Below are positions 1-22,975 of a stretch of 64,000 bases of DNA, one piece after another (position 1 is the first letter of the stretch; each line of letters starts with the position of its first letter). This DNA comes from Glandiceps talaboti. Taxonomy: Eukaryota; Hemichordata; Enteropneusta; Spengelidae. The notes under the pieces are model-generated. The model saw nothing but the letters and a program-made list of their open reading frames with translations. It was not told the origin of the DNA and searched no databases. Both the position numbers and the translations under genes were made by a program. The DNA lies in contig NC_135559.1 in the NCBI RefSeq assembly GCF_964340395.1, positions 2,664,001 to 2,728,000 of the forward strand, read 5' to 3'.

Positions 1-180
1 ACTTCTTGGTGCTTGAATGTTGGCACAAAGTAACATTATTTGAAATTGTTACAAAGTAACATTAGCTAATTATGAATATGTAAATGAGAATTAATTTCTC
101 TCTGTTGTTTTGGTTTATCTTTTATCATGACAACTACTAATGGTTACTTTAAACGAATCTCTAGACGTTTGGTTGCAAAA

Positions 181-412
181 TAATCATGCAAAAACAATGT
201 TTCTCTTGTAGAAACCTGAAAATTTAATGATACAAAAACTATTTTTCTCTTTGTAATGAGAAAACTGACAATTCAATCATGCAAAAACAATTTTTCTCTT
301 TGTATTTAGAAAACTGAAAATTCAATCATGCAAAAACAATGTTTCTCTTGTAGAAAACTGAAAATTTAATGATGCAAAAACAATTTTCCTCTTAGTAGAA
401 AACTGTAAATTC
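181..412. repeat. Short AT-rich tandem repeat, about five diverged copies
   Basis: A unit of about 44-49 bp recurs from roughly 182, 229, 276, 325 and 369. Each copy carries a core like atgcaaaaacaat, then a ttctctt block, then gaaaactgaaaatt. The copies differ by substitutions and small indels, so this is an old, decaying minisatellite. It lies upstream of the first gene, and no function is visible. Confidence 0.75.
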
Positions 413-2344
413 TCTTTCAAAGTGTCAGCAGGTGTCATTTCTAACATTTCATTCTATCTTTTTATTTATTTTTCTTTCTGATGTGATCAAAACAAAGACA
501 CTTTTTTGAAGCGTTTGTTGATATATATTCATCTCAGGTATTAGTAGCCTTTAAGGTAGACGCCCAAAAGTTTTATTTACTATATCTGTAGTATATTCTG
601 AAATGTATGTATTGAGATAGAATGTGTTATCCTACATGCTAAGATTTAGTTTTAAAAAAAAAAATTTTATAAGTATTATTGCAAGTTGATTAGTAGTTAT
701 GTCTTTTGGTAACTTTTAAATTTTAATCATAGTATTAGTGTTTTGTTAATTGTGTTTTTTGTGAGCTGTGTACTTTTTGCTAGAGCAAATGAATTAGTCT
801 GTGATGATGTTATAAGGATGGCTCAGCATCTGTCTGTACAGCAGTGTGTATGTTGTTTTATGTATACAAAGGGATTAAACTGCTTCTCTGAACATAAATC
901 TATGTTTGGTTATTTTGTACACGTATTGTCTGACCATGTAATGAGGGCACTAGTAGTCATATATTACCACAGGAGATGTTATAGCAAGTATCTCCAGAGG
1001 CTGAAAACCGATTACATAACAGCACGAGATGTTACTATGTATTATATGTCGACTAGTGCACGAGTTAGGCAAGGCAATAAGTGTTTTATAACACATCACA
1101 TTCCCAGGCACATATTCATTCCATAGTCAATGCAAATCACTGGTGGGACTCCTGTGCTACATGAATAATGCCCTAGGGAAAATATTAAACAAATAGTGCT
1201 CACTCTATGCAAATTGAGGTCATTATTGATCAACAGTCCATACTGATACCATGAGATACGATCTAAGTCTGTCACTGAAGGCTTTATGAAAATAATGTAT
1301 TGTAATACAATATATATTCATAGCTAGTGGATAAACTCTTCACTGACTCTGGTTTTTACCAAGTTTAGATGTTTTAGAACTGTGACTACAGGTGACTATT
1401 GTAGTACACATGTTGACTGACAATGAGGGCGATAGCGTACGTTTGTTTATTTATTTATTTTGTTTGTTTCTTTGTTTGTTTGTTTCTTTGTTTGTTTGTT
1501 TTCATGAAACATAACTCACTAAGCCTGAGTGCCCTGTAATAGTATCTGTACTCTAAAACTGTTGGCTTACGAACTACAACATTGGAGTGTATTTCTTTAT
1601 CTAAGACATGAGGAAGACAGGTATATCATAAAGTACATACTGTTTCGTCATTATGGTAGCCTGGGGGGGGGGGGGGGGGGCAAAGAGGCACACAATCACC
1701 ACACGACTCGATTCCAGGCTATCACTGTCGAAGACTCGACAATTTTACCCCGGACAATTTACATTTTAGCCTACGTGTAGACGTTTAGATGTAGAACGAA
1801 ATGCTACAATACTATTTCCGCTATCCTAACTGACATTTTGAGATTTTTTGAATTTTCGCTCCGTTGTTGGGATAGCGGAAATTATGGTGGCCCATAGGTG
1901 ACACAGGAACAATACATTTATGGAATAGATAATTATTTTTTTGAGCAAAATATTTAATACAAAGATAAAACTTTTCTTTCATAGGACAAAACATTATTTT
2001 TTGGTTCAAAATAGAAATATCAAAGCAAAAAGTTAAAATTTCAAAGACAAAAGTTTCTTTTTACAGAGCAGAAAATGTATTTGCATAACAAGATTTTTAA
2101 TTCTTGTTGTAGCGTTTAGTCGACTAGTCCTACCTCAGACCACTACAGAGAATAGTGGTCTGGGGTCCTACACATATACAGGTAGGTTATTTACGTTTGT
2201 AAAGCTGTTAATGATTAAACTCGAGTAATAAATGTTTTTAAGTTAGGGGGTCATTATCATAACAAGATTTAACCTTGATACCGACTCACTCCCCCTCACC
2301 TGCACGTTCCTCACCGCGTAGTGCAAAGTCGTACAGTGAACGTC
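413..2344. other. Upstream AT-rich DNA without a supported gene
   Basis: Nothing here resembles a conserved coding exon. It contains a (TTTG)n-like stretch at 1441-1505, a run of G at 1663-1680, and a foldback near 1813-1883 whose arms are ATTTCCGCTATCC and its reverse complement. A short palindrome at about 2125-2176 carries CAGACCACTA and TAGTGGTCTG arms and resembles one at about 52815-52857. The promoter of the downstream gene presumably lies near its right end, but I see no clear TATA box. Confidence 0.6.
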
Positions 2345-13150
<10,806 letters not shown>

Positions 13151-13862
13151 CACGCCAGTAAAGTGTTCGATCTTATGGTCTAATGGTCGAGTTTTGATAT
13201 TTTTAAATGCTACGATATCTATGATAGTCATTTCATGGATAGAAACAACAAAAATTCAAACTTATCATGTGTACCGAGTGAGACTGAGAACGAGAATAAT
13301 CCAGAGACCAAACATCTCACATAATGTTATTAGAACTTGTACTAGTAACACTGTAGAACTTCCATTGTTTCAGGAGTATACTACGAACACTGCTAGAAGA
13401 ATGAAAGGTCCAGTACCAGTACTTGTAAAATGTCGTTGTTTTTCCTTTAATTTTAACTGTTTGAAAAATGCACCAGACCTTTATATAAAATGTACCAATA
13501 ATTCTTAATAGTTTAATTAGCTCTCTACGAAGTCACGTGTTCTCGGCTGTAAACTATGTACACTAGCTTGATGTTCGCTTGTAAACAATCGAGGGAGATA
13601 TAGACAATTTATACCATTTACTAAGTAGTCCTTCAGAAGGACTTAATCAATGAAAAAGAAGACTTGCAAATGAAATTTAATAGTTCCAGGTTAAACCGTT
13701 TGGACTTTAACGCCAAGTAAAGATTAGTTTCATTTGTTGAATATATACCATATGTATAAAAATTACAGCGTTGGGGTATGCCAGATGATTGCTATCTCCT
13801 GCTCGGGTTGTACTAGATGCTGCAGTGTCGTTATCAAATCATAGACAGTGGAGGGGAGATCA

Positions 13863-13868
13863 AATAAA
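13863..13868 (+). promoter_or_regulatory. Candidate polyadenylation signal of the BAR-like gene
   Basis: A canonical AATAAA lies about 710 bp after the stop codon at 13148-13150. It is the first clear hexamer on this strand after the stop and gives a plausible 3' UTR length. A GA/GT-rich tract starts about 90 bp further on. Confidence 0.45.
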
Positions 13869-13959
13869 ACGAACGCTTAAAACTTAACTTTGAGTTGTCC
13901 AGCAATGTTTTTTGACATGTAGATGGATGTTTAGAAGAAATGAAGAATTATGAGAAAGA

Positions 13960-14119
13960 GACACACAGAGAGAGAATGAGAGAGAGTGAATGAGAGAGAG
14001 AGAGTGAGAGAGTGAGAGAGAGAGAGAGAGAGTGTGTGTGTGTGTGTGAGTGTGAGAGAATGAGAGAGAGAGGGAGTGAATGAGAGAGTGAGAGTGAGAG
14101 TGAGAGAATGAGGGAGAGG

Positions 14120-14161
<42 letters not shown>

Positions 14162-14170
14162 GGGGGGGGT
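13960..14170. repeat. (GA)n/(GT)n compound microsatellite
   Basis: Around 200 bp of interspersed GAGA and GTGT blocks end in (GT)n and a G run. Open frames across it on the minus strand (serine/histidine/leucine-rich) are artefacts of the repeat. It separates the BAR-like gene from the DIPK2A-like gene. Confidence 0.9.
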
Positions 14171-15248
14171 GGATGGCGTTCATTGTAATGTTTCAGTCAT
14201 TTGTTGTGGGGGAGGGTGTTAGGTGAGAGTTTGTTTTGAGAAAGTCGTACAGGCGGGTCAGTCTAGTTACTAGTATATAAGGGATAAGTACACACGACAA
14301 ACTGACTGGCTCACCCCGGCCGTAAAAACTGGATCTTCGTAATTAACTGCAGTAACTGTAGCGGTTTCGCCACGTTGCTCTCGGCCCTTCTTTGCAAACC
14401 CCGTAAGAAAACGAATGCTGTTGAATAGCACAAAATAAAATATAAAAAAAAAAGAATAAAAAACGTATAATTGCAAATAAAAACAAAGCTATAATCATTG
14501 CAGCTCGATCTTCGCTAAATGTCACCATGCAGCAGTTCGTCACAAAACTATCTGATCCCCTCCCGCTCTTTTGAATCACCCTGACGTCCCCGTAGGCAAG
14601 TGAAAAATATTGTCGAGCATCCCCTCCCTTTAACCTTACGATCGTCATTTTCTGCCTCCCAAGCTGTAATATAAGCCACATACCACATTTCCTATCCTAG
14701 ATGTGCGCCGCCAGTACATAGCCTTAAATACTTTTGTTTTAACTTTTACAGTAAAGTGCGTATAGGGTACTTGATGTCTTTTCGAAGAGAAAAACAAAAT
14801 ATCGCAGAACATTTAGCAAACCGATATCTTACACTTTGGATTTGAAATTAGTTTCACAACTTTACACGTTTCTGCTATTGTTTATTTAATTTATAAAATG
14901 CATTTCTTGATATCCCACAAGACACTGCGACAATCAAAATGGCAGCGGCCACAGGGAAACGATCTGTTTACTTCATACACTGTACAGTGTGATTGTTTTC
15001 GTTATTATGCACTATAGCCACGATACACGTCAAGTTGCTTAATTTTTCGGAACTCTGTCGATGTAGGTCTCTGAAAAAAGGTAGCCTGCTGTTTCTGTTT
15101 GTGCATTTCATTGGCTGCACATGCATCAAGGAAGGAGTGAAAGTGCAAGTCGTTAACTTACAGTGAAGTAGGTACGTTGTCACGTACCTTTGCTTGGTAA
15201 CGTTGGGAAGCGAAGCTATTGTTTTGCAAGCACTTGCATTTACTAGCC
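14171..15248. other. Intergenic DNA and presumed 5' UTR/promoter of the DIPK2A-like gene
   Basis: There is no supported gene. A minus-strand open stretch at 14343-14681 lacks conserved texture and convincing splice partners. The last few hundred bases before 15249 should hold the transcription start of the kinase-like gene, but no TATA box or other core element is obvious. Confidence 0.5.
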
Positions 15249-18200
15249 ATGATTAGGCTGAATACAAGGCCTTGCTCCGCGCAACTGTTTTTACGATGGG
15301 GAAGACGTCAGAAAGTTATCATCGTTGTCATTTTCTGTCTTGGCTTACTTTGGTACTACCACTTTTTCTATAAATTTTTTCTTAGAAGTCAAATTCTTGA
15401 TAACGTCTTAAATGATGAAAGATTTGTTGGGAGTGACAAGTGTCCTGCATGTTTTGGTACCTCACTGTGTGAGGAATTCACAGACGGAAGGGTAAAATTC
15501 ATATCGTATTCCCGATTTCGCTTCTTCGACTTTGTTAACGTGAAAAACGTGTTTTTCGGGATTTACAAACGTAAGGACGTTGTTTTGAAACGCCTCGGTC
15601 ATGACGCAGAGTGGCAAACGTACGACGAAAAGATTTGTGAACATGCTGGACTTGAGAAAGACTGCGAAGTGTCAAAAGCAGTGTCAAAGTCGCACCTTGG
15701 GAAGTTAAAAGACAAGATTGATGTTGAAGACGTTTTAGGTATGTCTGACTTAGTGAGGTGTCCTTCGCGGAGACTGTTAGATAGTATATGGTCAACTTTC
15801 AAGAACATGCAAGGAGAAGAAAGCGAAGAGACAGGGGAGATGACTCCAGCAAACAAAATAATGCTGATGTCTATGATAAACTTTAACCCGGAACCACTTA
15901 TGGTAGAGGTAAGTTGTTTCTTCCTTGTCAGTGGTTGTGGTGACAATCACACCTGTCATGTCAGACGCCTATGTGTGGAGAGTCACACAGCTCATTGGCA
16001 AAATATCCACTCTCAATGCTAGTGTCACCAAGTAGTATTGTAGTCTGTACGGTTTGACTTGTTGAACTGCCCTATGTCAACATTAGCCCCATCTACACGA
16101 CACTAAAAATTCTACCTGAGGTAGGATTCAGGATAGTTTGAAGCCCGTGTAGATGCAAATGCATCCTGAAACCGTCCTGACTTAGGACACCTTCGAGAGG
16201 TTTCCTGAAAGTTTCCTGAAACCCTCCTGCCTTCGTCCTATGTACTGTCAGGATGGAACGTGCGACATCTCCGCTGTAACCTTCCTATGTGTAGACACAA
16301 ATCTATCCTACCTCAGGTAGTACGACCTACGTGTAGATGGGGCTGCTGGTTTAAACTGTACAACATGATATATCATACAATTTGAAGTCTGTATTGCTGG
16401 TGAAACACACAAGCACATGGAACATTGATAAAAGTGTTCCTGTGAAAAGATCACATTTCACTTATCGCCTCAAAGCTATGTGACATTCATCTCTCTAACT
16501 CAACTATCTCTCAACTATCTCTCAACTATCCCAAATACCCTTTCAGTTACCTCTGTTTCTTTTGATTTATAAAGTTTAAGCAATTTAGTTATTAGATGCT
16601 GTTTTGTTGAAAAGGAAATATATGATGTTTCAATAAAAACAATTGTTGAAACAACAACTGACAGTATAGTTTACTGCAACTTGGCATTCACATGTCAACT
16701 TTGATATATGTCATTAAAAAATACACACATATGCCTTGCCCATGTTGATTTATAAAATCACAAATTCAATAAAAAAGTTGTCTTTCTTTGATACTTCCCT
16801 GGCTGAGTCAGTAGCTCAGAGACTGAAAGGATTTGATAGTAAGAAAACTTGCCAACAAATTTGCATGTTAGGACATGTTAGCATTGATCTACTTATTATG
16901 TGTATCTGTTGTTGATACCTGTACACGTGGCAAGCTGACAGTCTTTAGTAGTCACAATGAGTCATTCTTTTGATTGCACTCATCAACTAACAAGATTTCA
17001 TCTTGACAATGTGAACAATATGTGATAGGCAAGTTTGTATGCTCCCCAGTTACAAATGGACTAACTCTCGTAAAATGTGACAGGCAAGTTTGTATGTTCC
17101 CCAGTTACAAATGGACTAACCCTCGTAAAATGTGACAGGCAAGTTTGTATGTTCCCCAGTTACAAATGGACTAACCCTCGTAAAATGTGCATAGATATCC
17201 ATACTCTATAAAATAGTGTCAATGGTGGGGAACATCAGTAAAGTGGCTTATAATATGACAATGCTGTTAGTCTTTGACCTAAGAGGTGCAGTCAGTATTA
17301 GTAATATCTGTGTAACCAGAAATATTTAGAATTTTACATCGCTCCACCGAAAGTTGCTGTATACATTTAACAGACGTATTCTAGAGAGAGTAACAATAAT
17401 TGACTCGAATGCATACTTTCTTTCAAATTTTTGGTGAAATTAGGAGTGTCATATACAGTACAAGATAGTTGCTTGTTTGTATTTTTAAATATTTGTTTTT
17501 GTATTTGTATGTTTTTCATATTAATATATATGGGACATCTTGATGGCCTGAAATAAAGAAATAATACTAATAGTAGTAAAATACCGTAGGATCTCAAATA
17601 GATTCGCCCTACTGGAGTCTTTTGGCAAAGATCCCAGGAAGACATGGCTCTACATTTTGTAACTTCTTGAACTCCAAGTAGACAATGTTTGAGGATTCAG
17701 ATTCAATGCATGACTATGAGAAAACTTTTTTGAGAATTACATCAACAGAGTTTAACAACAAAAGGCATGATTTCTACAACATGAACAATCACGTCATGAC
17801 CAGTAAATGTTGAAATACAGTAACATTGGTAATTAAAACAATATAGCACTTTACTTTGCATTACAATACAGTCCTTGATGTTGTATAATTCATGACCATG
17901 GGATTGGGAATTGTAGAGAACATTCAAAGGGAATTCACAGTCTTAAATCTGCACTGACTGCTACCTATTTTCAATAAAGACAACCAACAATATATTAACA
18001 GAAAGTTGTTGAAATACTAATAATTAGATATTTTTAATTAGATGTTGCAAGTAGTACGGTAGGTTGAAATCATGATTGCATTGGAGGTGCTAATTTTGTG
18101 GACCCAAAAAGCAATTTGACTAGATTTATTTTACCATATCATGTATACAGCTACTAAAATCTGTCCACAGACAGGTGATTCAATACTGTTCAGGATGTAT

Positions 18201-21085
18201 GATATTAGGAGGAAGTCAGTATACTGTACACCTACATAAATACATTTACCTACAGTGATTCAATACTATTCAGGATGTACAATATTATGATTAAGTCAGT
18301 ATATCTAACAAAACAGTTTCAAAAAACCGCTCCAGTAGCAGCTTTTGCAGCTTTAGAAAAATTAATTGATCAATGACAGCAACCATTATCTTCTGTACAG
18401 AAAGGTTACTGTGTGAAGATAGTCAAGACAGTCGACTTGTCAGTGATAATCATCTTCTAAACTAAGTTGTACTGTAGTACAGCTTGAAATTAGTGGGCTA
18501 CCAATTTCAGAAAGTGGTAGCCCAAGGATAGTGAACAGTAGTCCTATATTCCTGAACTGAAAACAGATTTCCTCTGTTGGAAACGTGTGTTATTGAAACA
18601 CTTTTATATCGTTAAATCTTCCATCCTTTAAATCATCACATAATCAGTGGTAGCCTTAGTGGGCTATGAGCTGCAAATTATGGTAGCCCCATGACAAGAA
18701 TTGGTAGTCTGTGGACACAGGACTACTGTTAATTAAGAGCCCTGTGTAGGAAACATTTACTCAGAAATCATATCTTTGGATGGTGAGAAAATAGACATAA
18801 TTAACATGTTCAATATATGATTGTTGGTTTTTTAAAACAATTTTCAGTGAATATATTTTGGTTGTCTGATTGAAAAATGACACTCCTGTTACAACTAGTA
18901 CAGTTTTAATATTGAAATCACTCACATTTATTTAATAATTAATTTCTTTTATAGATATTTCCTCAATCACAAGGTTGGCCGTTCCCTTCCTACATTGGTT
19001 CATGTGGTCGTTTTGTTGTCATGGACTATGAAGGTAGAACTCTGAGTGAATTCTATGATGCAGCCTGGTCTATACGGATTAATTTGGCCTACCAAGTATT
19101 TGAAATAGCTGAACACTTCACAAATAATGCAGAAGATTATGCCTTGTACATGACTGATATAGTGGCTGAGAATTTCGCTGTCACCAAAGATGGTGATGTG
19201 AAGTTGATTGATATCGAAAACATTATAGTCGTAGATAAGAAGATGATAAGGGAAGGTAAGCTGAGGTCATCCTTGAAATTAAAAAATTTCAAAAAAATCT
19301 TTAAAAAAACTGCATTTTTCAATTGAACTTTTATCCAGCCTTTCAGAAGATGTCATTTCACCTCATATAATAATTTTGTCAGTCAAATATTTAGTATATT
19401 TTATGAAATATGCACTTTCAATTAGTATTTTCTCTTGTTCCCTAATACTAACAGACAAACAAACTTACTTATACCATGCGTGAGCCATTTAGAACAAAAA
19501 ATATGGAATATATACTCAAGTCGTTCTCTGTCACGACAACTTGCATCTATGTCTCAACATCATTGGTTCTGCTGTGTTTGAAATATGAGTCAAAACGTTC
19601 AAAAGTACCAATAATTTCCCTAATTTGTCATTGATATTACTGGTGCTGGTATAATTAATTTTTTCTCCAATATTTTTCTTCATTCAGTTGGAAAATCCTC
19701 ATGACCAAAGTCTAGCATCTAGTGACTCATAGTGACAAAGACCCCTTAGGTCACTCATATTTTCCTTGGCTGAACGAAGAAAAATATTGGGGAATAACAT
19801 CTATATATATATACTAACACATACACAGTATTTCACATTGCCTAAGGTGTATTTGTCTATCTTCCAAATCTCACTCACAGATAAGCCTGAAAACTGGGAC
19901 CAGAAGCTTGCCAGTATCCATGACGACTGTGTTAATAGTCCAAATTGTTTGTCATTTAGTGATCATGATTTATGTACCCATGTAGAAGCTGATCATAATT
20001 ATTATGCTGCATGTCATAGCTTAATAGGTGAGTATTTTGACAAATACGATAGTAGAATCCCATGATCCATGAGTGTAGAATCCCATGATCCATGAGTGCA
20101 GAATCCTATGATCCATGAGTGTAGAATCCCATGATCCATGAGTGCAGAATCCTATGATCCATGAGTGTAGAATCCCATGATCAATGAGTGCAGAATCCTA
20201 TGATCCATGAGTGCAAGTGTGGCATACCGCAGGTATTTTCACAAGTACTTGCAGTGTTCTCTGCTGTCTTATGTGAGTGAAAGCATAGCAGAAAACACTG
20301 CAAGCACGAGTGCAAATAGACTTGAGTACCCACACTGGAATGCATGTGGAATAGGCGCCTGTTATTATTACATATGTTTATCCGATACAGGAAATTTTCC
20401 TATTAAAAAATGATACTGTGAAATCACACATGTTTGTGTACAATAACTCTTGTTCCCTCATTTGTATATGATTTGCATGCAGGTGTGCAATTAAGTTTTT
20501 TGGTATTGAACTCCAGTGCAAATACCACTAGTATGTATGCAATGATGCAAGTAATCTCTTGTACATATGTAATAATTTGACAGAACCCAGTGATGTACTC
20601 TGGGTATTTGCACAAGTTTTTGTGGTGTTCTAAAGGGGCCATACATGCCTATATTTACCCAGGAATTAGAGCATCTGAAGCATACAATTTCGATGTTTCA
20701 ATTTGAATCTTAACTTAACATTTGCATTTACTATGTAACCATGAAGGACAAAAATGAAAACGGTACAGGCTTGACCAAGAAAACTCAACTTACTTACAGG
20801 TTTATGAGTACTTATACTAGCTTTTGCCATATTTACAGAGGATTGGGTATGTTAGTTGAATACATCATTACAGATTTGTTAATTTGATTTTGTTTTACAG
20901 CAAGTGACGCTTGGATTGGAAGTAAACCAGGTGGATTACTTCATGATATTCCAGAGAACATCAAGAAAAATACAGACCTGGAGCATTTATTGAATGAATG
21001 TCAGAATCCCACTGAAACCAATGGAAGATTTACAACAGCTCCTCAGTTGCTGTCATTGCTTCAGAAACTTTCAAACAGAATGTAA
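15249..21085 (+). CDS. DIPK2A: DIPK2A-like divergent secretory-pathway protein kinase (4 exons)
   Basis: Exons: 15249-15908, 18955-19255, 19881-20027 and 20901-21085. GT-AG junctions and phases agree, giving 430 aa, the length of vertebrate DIPK2A (C3orf58/DIA1). A hydrophobic segment at about 23-44 acts as signal anchor or signal peptide. The luminal family signature DKCPACFGTSLC follows at 63-74, then RFFDFVNVKNVFF at 91-103. VVLKRLG supplies the putative ATP-binding lysine (K114). WPFPSYIGSCGR, the catalytic-loop equivalent DIVAENFAV (D288, N293), the DFG equivalent LIDIENI (D306), DKPENWD, DHNYYA and GGLLHD all match the family in order. Members reside in or pass through the Golgi and are secreted; vertebrate DIPK2A (HASF) is a survival factor, and kinase activity is uncertain. 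The ATG at 15249 is the first in-frame methionine before the hydrophobic segment. DIPK2A and DIPK2B cannot be separated with certainty; 2A fits better. Confidence 0.93.
16085..16344. mobile_element. MITE-like foldback, 260 bp, in intron 1 of the DIPK2A-like gene
   Basis: Perfect 15-bp terminal inverted repeats AGCCCCATCTACACG and CGTGTAGATGGGGCT bound the element. A second inner inverted pair, CTACCTGAGGTAGGAT and ATCCTACCTCAGGTAG, strengthens the foldback. There is no coding capacity. I could not see an unambiguous target-site duplication, so the superfamily is open. Confidence 0.8.
17023..17189. repeat. 55-bp minisatellite, three copies
   Basis: Three head-to-tail units of 55 bp begin gtgacaggcaagtttgtatg and end ctcgtaaaat. 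They differ at only a few positions, so the expansion is recent. It lies in intron 1 of the DIPK2A-like gene. Confidence 0.92.
17400..17585 (+). mobile_element. Probable 3' end of a LINE-type retroelement
   Basis: The stretch gatggcctgaaataaagaa followed by a degenerate ATA/AGTA-rich tail has the form of a CR1/L2-like LINE 3' terminus (AATAAA followed by short tandem tail). No RT coding sequence remains. The left boundary is not visible, so this is a remnant call. Confidence 0.4.
19663..19797. mobile_element. Small foldback element in intron 2 of the DIPK2A-like gene
   Basis: Left arm TTCTCCAATATTTTTCTTC and right arm GAAGAAAAATATTGGGGAA are imperfect inverted repeats about 135 bp apart. The right arm with flanking cttggctgaacgaag recurs at 31891-31930, indicating a dispersed MITE-like family. 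Confidence 0.6.
20052..20213. repeat. 23-bp minisatellite, about seven copies
   Basis: Units of gtagaatcccatgatccatg plus agt alternate with a gcagaatcct variant. The array begins about 24 bp after the donor of exon 3 (20027) of the DIPK2A-like gene. The alternation of two variants suggests expansion of a two-unit block. Confidence 0.92.
20235..20640. repeat. Foldback-rich repeat cluster in intron 3 of the DIPK2A-like gene
   Basis: A hairpin pairs CTTGCAGTGTTCTCTGCT near 20248 with AGCAGAAAACACTGCAAG near 20285. A second, looser pair, CAGTGCAAATACC and GGTATTTGCACAAG, spans about 20514-20620. The words agtgcaaatacc and tatttgc also occur near 6600-6650, so these are probably remnants of a dispersed family. 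Confidence 0.5.
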
Positions 21086-21097
21086 CTATTACAACAC

Positions 21098-21345
21098 ACA
21101 AGCAGTTCAAAGTTTTAGCATTTAGCTTTCAATCTGTCTTGGTTGATGATCCTCATCAGAATAATAAAGTCCATAGTTATAGCTGACCACCAGTCGGGTC
21201 ATCAAACTACCAAACATCTACTGCCTTGTGGTCAGCTGTAACTATGGAATTTGTAATTCTGATGAGGATTGTCAACCAAGACCACAGACGTTGACACCTC
21301 TCTACAACGTCTATGCCAAGACAGATCAAACTTTAAACTGCTTGT
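21098..21345. mobile_element. Foldback (MITE-like) element at the start of the DIPK2A-like 3' UTR
   Basis: Terminal arms ACAAGCAGTTCAAAGTTT and AAACTTTAAACTGCTTGT are inverted repeats with one mismatch. Inner segments (ggttgatgatcctcatcaga / tctgatgaggattgtcaacc; ccatagttatagctgacc / ggtcagctgtaactatgg) also pair. It starts 13 bp after the stop codon, so transcripts would carry a long hairpin. A diverged single arm lies at 8305-8412. Confidence 0.8.
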
Positions 21346-22793
21346 GCAGTATAAACCTACTATGTAAATCAGAATATAAATTTTAAGTTGATTTTCTCTC
21401 AGAAGACGTTTGCTATACTTCCAGCAGTATTACTTGTGTATAAATGTAGGCATCCTACCAAGGATCTAGGACACACCTTGGTACTAATTGTAGCTGGGGT
21501 AGGGTTAGTCTCACTGCCAGACCCGTGACTATTGTCCCTAATCTTTTTATGTATGCTGAGCAGCTTAGCCGCAGGAAGCTCTCTTCTTGCAGCTGTGCCA
21601 CTCGGCATACAAAGCTTAGGGATGATAGTCACGAGTCTGGCAGCAAGACTAGGGTAGGGTGGTCATGCATTTATATGTTGAATGGTAAAACAGTGGAGTA
21701 CTGCTGGGTGAAAGGTCTCGTACATAACAAATATAAGTTGAGTATACAGCGCCCTCCTGTGGTCATATGACAAGTCTATGCGTTTGAATTGTATACAATA
21801 TCAGCTGAAGAAGACTGAATGGTTTACCAAGCAAAATAGTTATGCTCTGAGTTTTGGAATGAATACAAACATAAATTGGTTTGTGTGCTCTCATGTGTGT
21901 TTTCCTAATTCAATACTGGTTTATAACCAATTTGTCTGTATACAACTTCACATGCAAAATTTCCCACAAGCGTAACTCTAGATTGTACTCTGGTGTAACT
22001 TCGCTGTTACTCTCTTCTCTGCTACAACGATATACCTAGTTTTTTTCAAAAGTACACTCTGTTGAGTTACTCAGTGTGGAGACTTACGTCGGCAGTACAC
22101 TCCGTTCTGTAACCGAGAATTAATTAATTAACTAATAAGAAGTAATTAATATGTATATATTATGAAATTGTTTGGATGAAACAGTCCTAGGGTTAAAGTT
22201 TTTGGATTCTGTCCTTGGATAATAAGATTTTTAAAAAGTGCCCAGTATGTTTTATGTGTCTGGAACCTGACACCTTTCATTGTATGGGAACTGTTGAAGC
22301 GTAAACACTTGGAACTATTCTAAAATGATTTCAGTAAATTAGCAGCTGAGTAATTTCATTCTTTGTATAAATTTCATGTGGTCATATATTAAATTGTTAT
22401 TTTTATCTTTTATTTTTATTTTTGTACTTTCAAACTTTTTAAAACTGAAAGTAGCTGTGGTTACCCAAGTAATCACTGCTTGGGCTCTAATAATTACTCA
22501 GAATCTACAGATGAGAGTCTGAGGGGAACACTCTCTACATTACTTCAAGTCATGAAGATGGGCTTATGGGGGTGGGGGTGGGGGTGTTGGGGGGCCTTTC
22601 TGTATAAATGAGATGTACATGTATCAGTCACTTGAGACATGATAACCTGTAATGAAGGAACCTGGATCATTCAGTGTGAAATGTACATGCAGTATTGCCC
22701 AGAATGCACTGCTTTGGTATAGAAATCTGGTGTGGGCAGTTTGGGATTATGTTTCCCCAGTCTCTTGTCTGGATGGTCTCGTAGTAGAGCCCC

Positions 22794-22975
22794 CAGCAGT
22801 GAGAGTCTGGGTAACCAAGACTCGCTGAAAAGAGGGCCCAGCAGTGAGAGTCTGGGTAACCAAGACTAGCTGAAAAGAGGGCCCAGCAGTGAGGGTCTGG
22901 GTAACCAAGACTAGCTGAAAAGAGGGCCCAGCAGTGAGGGTCTGGGTAACCAAGACTAGCTGAAAAGAGGGCAAT
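22794..22975. repeat. 45-bp minisatellite, four copies
   Basis: Four units of 45 bp contain agcagtgagagtctgggtaa, ccaagactagctgaaaagag and ggcc. They lie within the presumed 3' UTR of the DIPK2A-like gene. The minus-strand repetitive open frames across it have no independent support as protein. Confidence 0.93.

Noticed and set aside
743..1126. 127-codon open stretch upstream of the BAR-like gene
   Set aside because: It opens with a non-ATG codon, shows no domain, and its cysteine/tyrosine-rich composition is what AT-rich random sequence gives.
13884..14183. Serine/histidine-rich open frame on the minus strand
   Set aside because: It is translation of a (GA)n/(GT)n microsatellite.
14343..14681. 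112-codon minus-strand frame, possible exon
   Set aside because: No convincing acceptor/donor pair with neighbouring exons and no recognised domain; left as background.
21255..21262. CTGATGAG word, possible second hammerhead core
   Set aside because: No GAAA follows after a stem II hairpin; it is part of the foldback element. A similar word at about 39440 lies in the coding ORF B and also lacks the remaining core.
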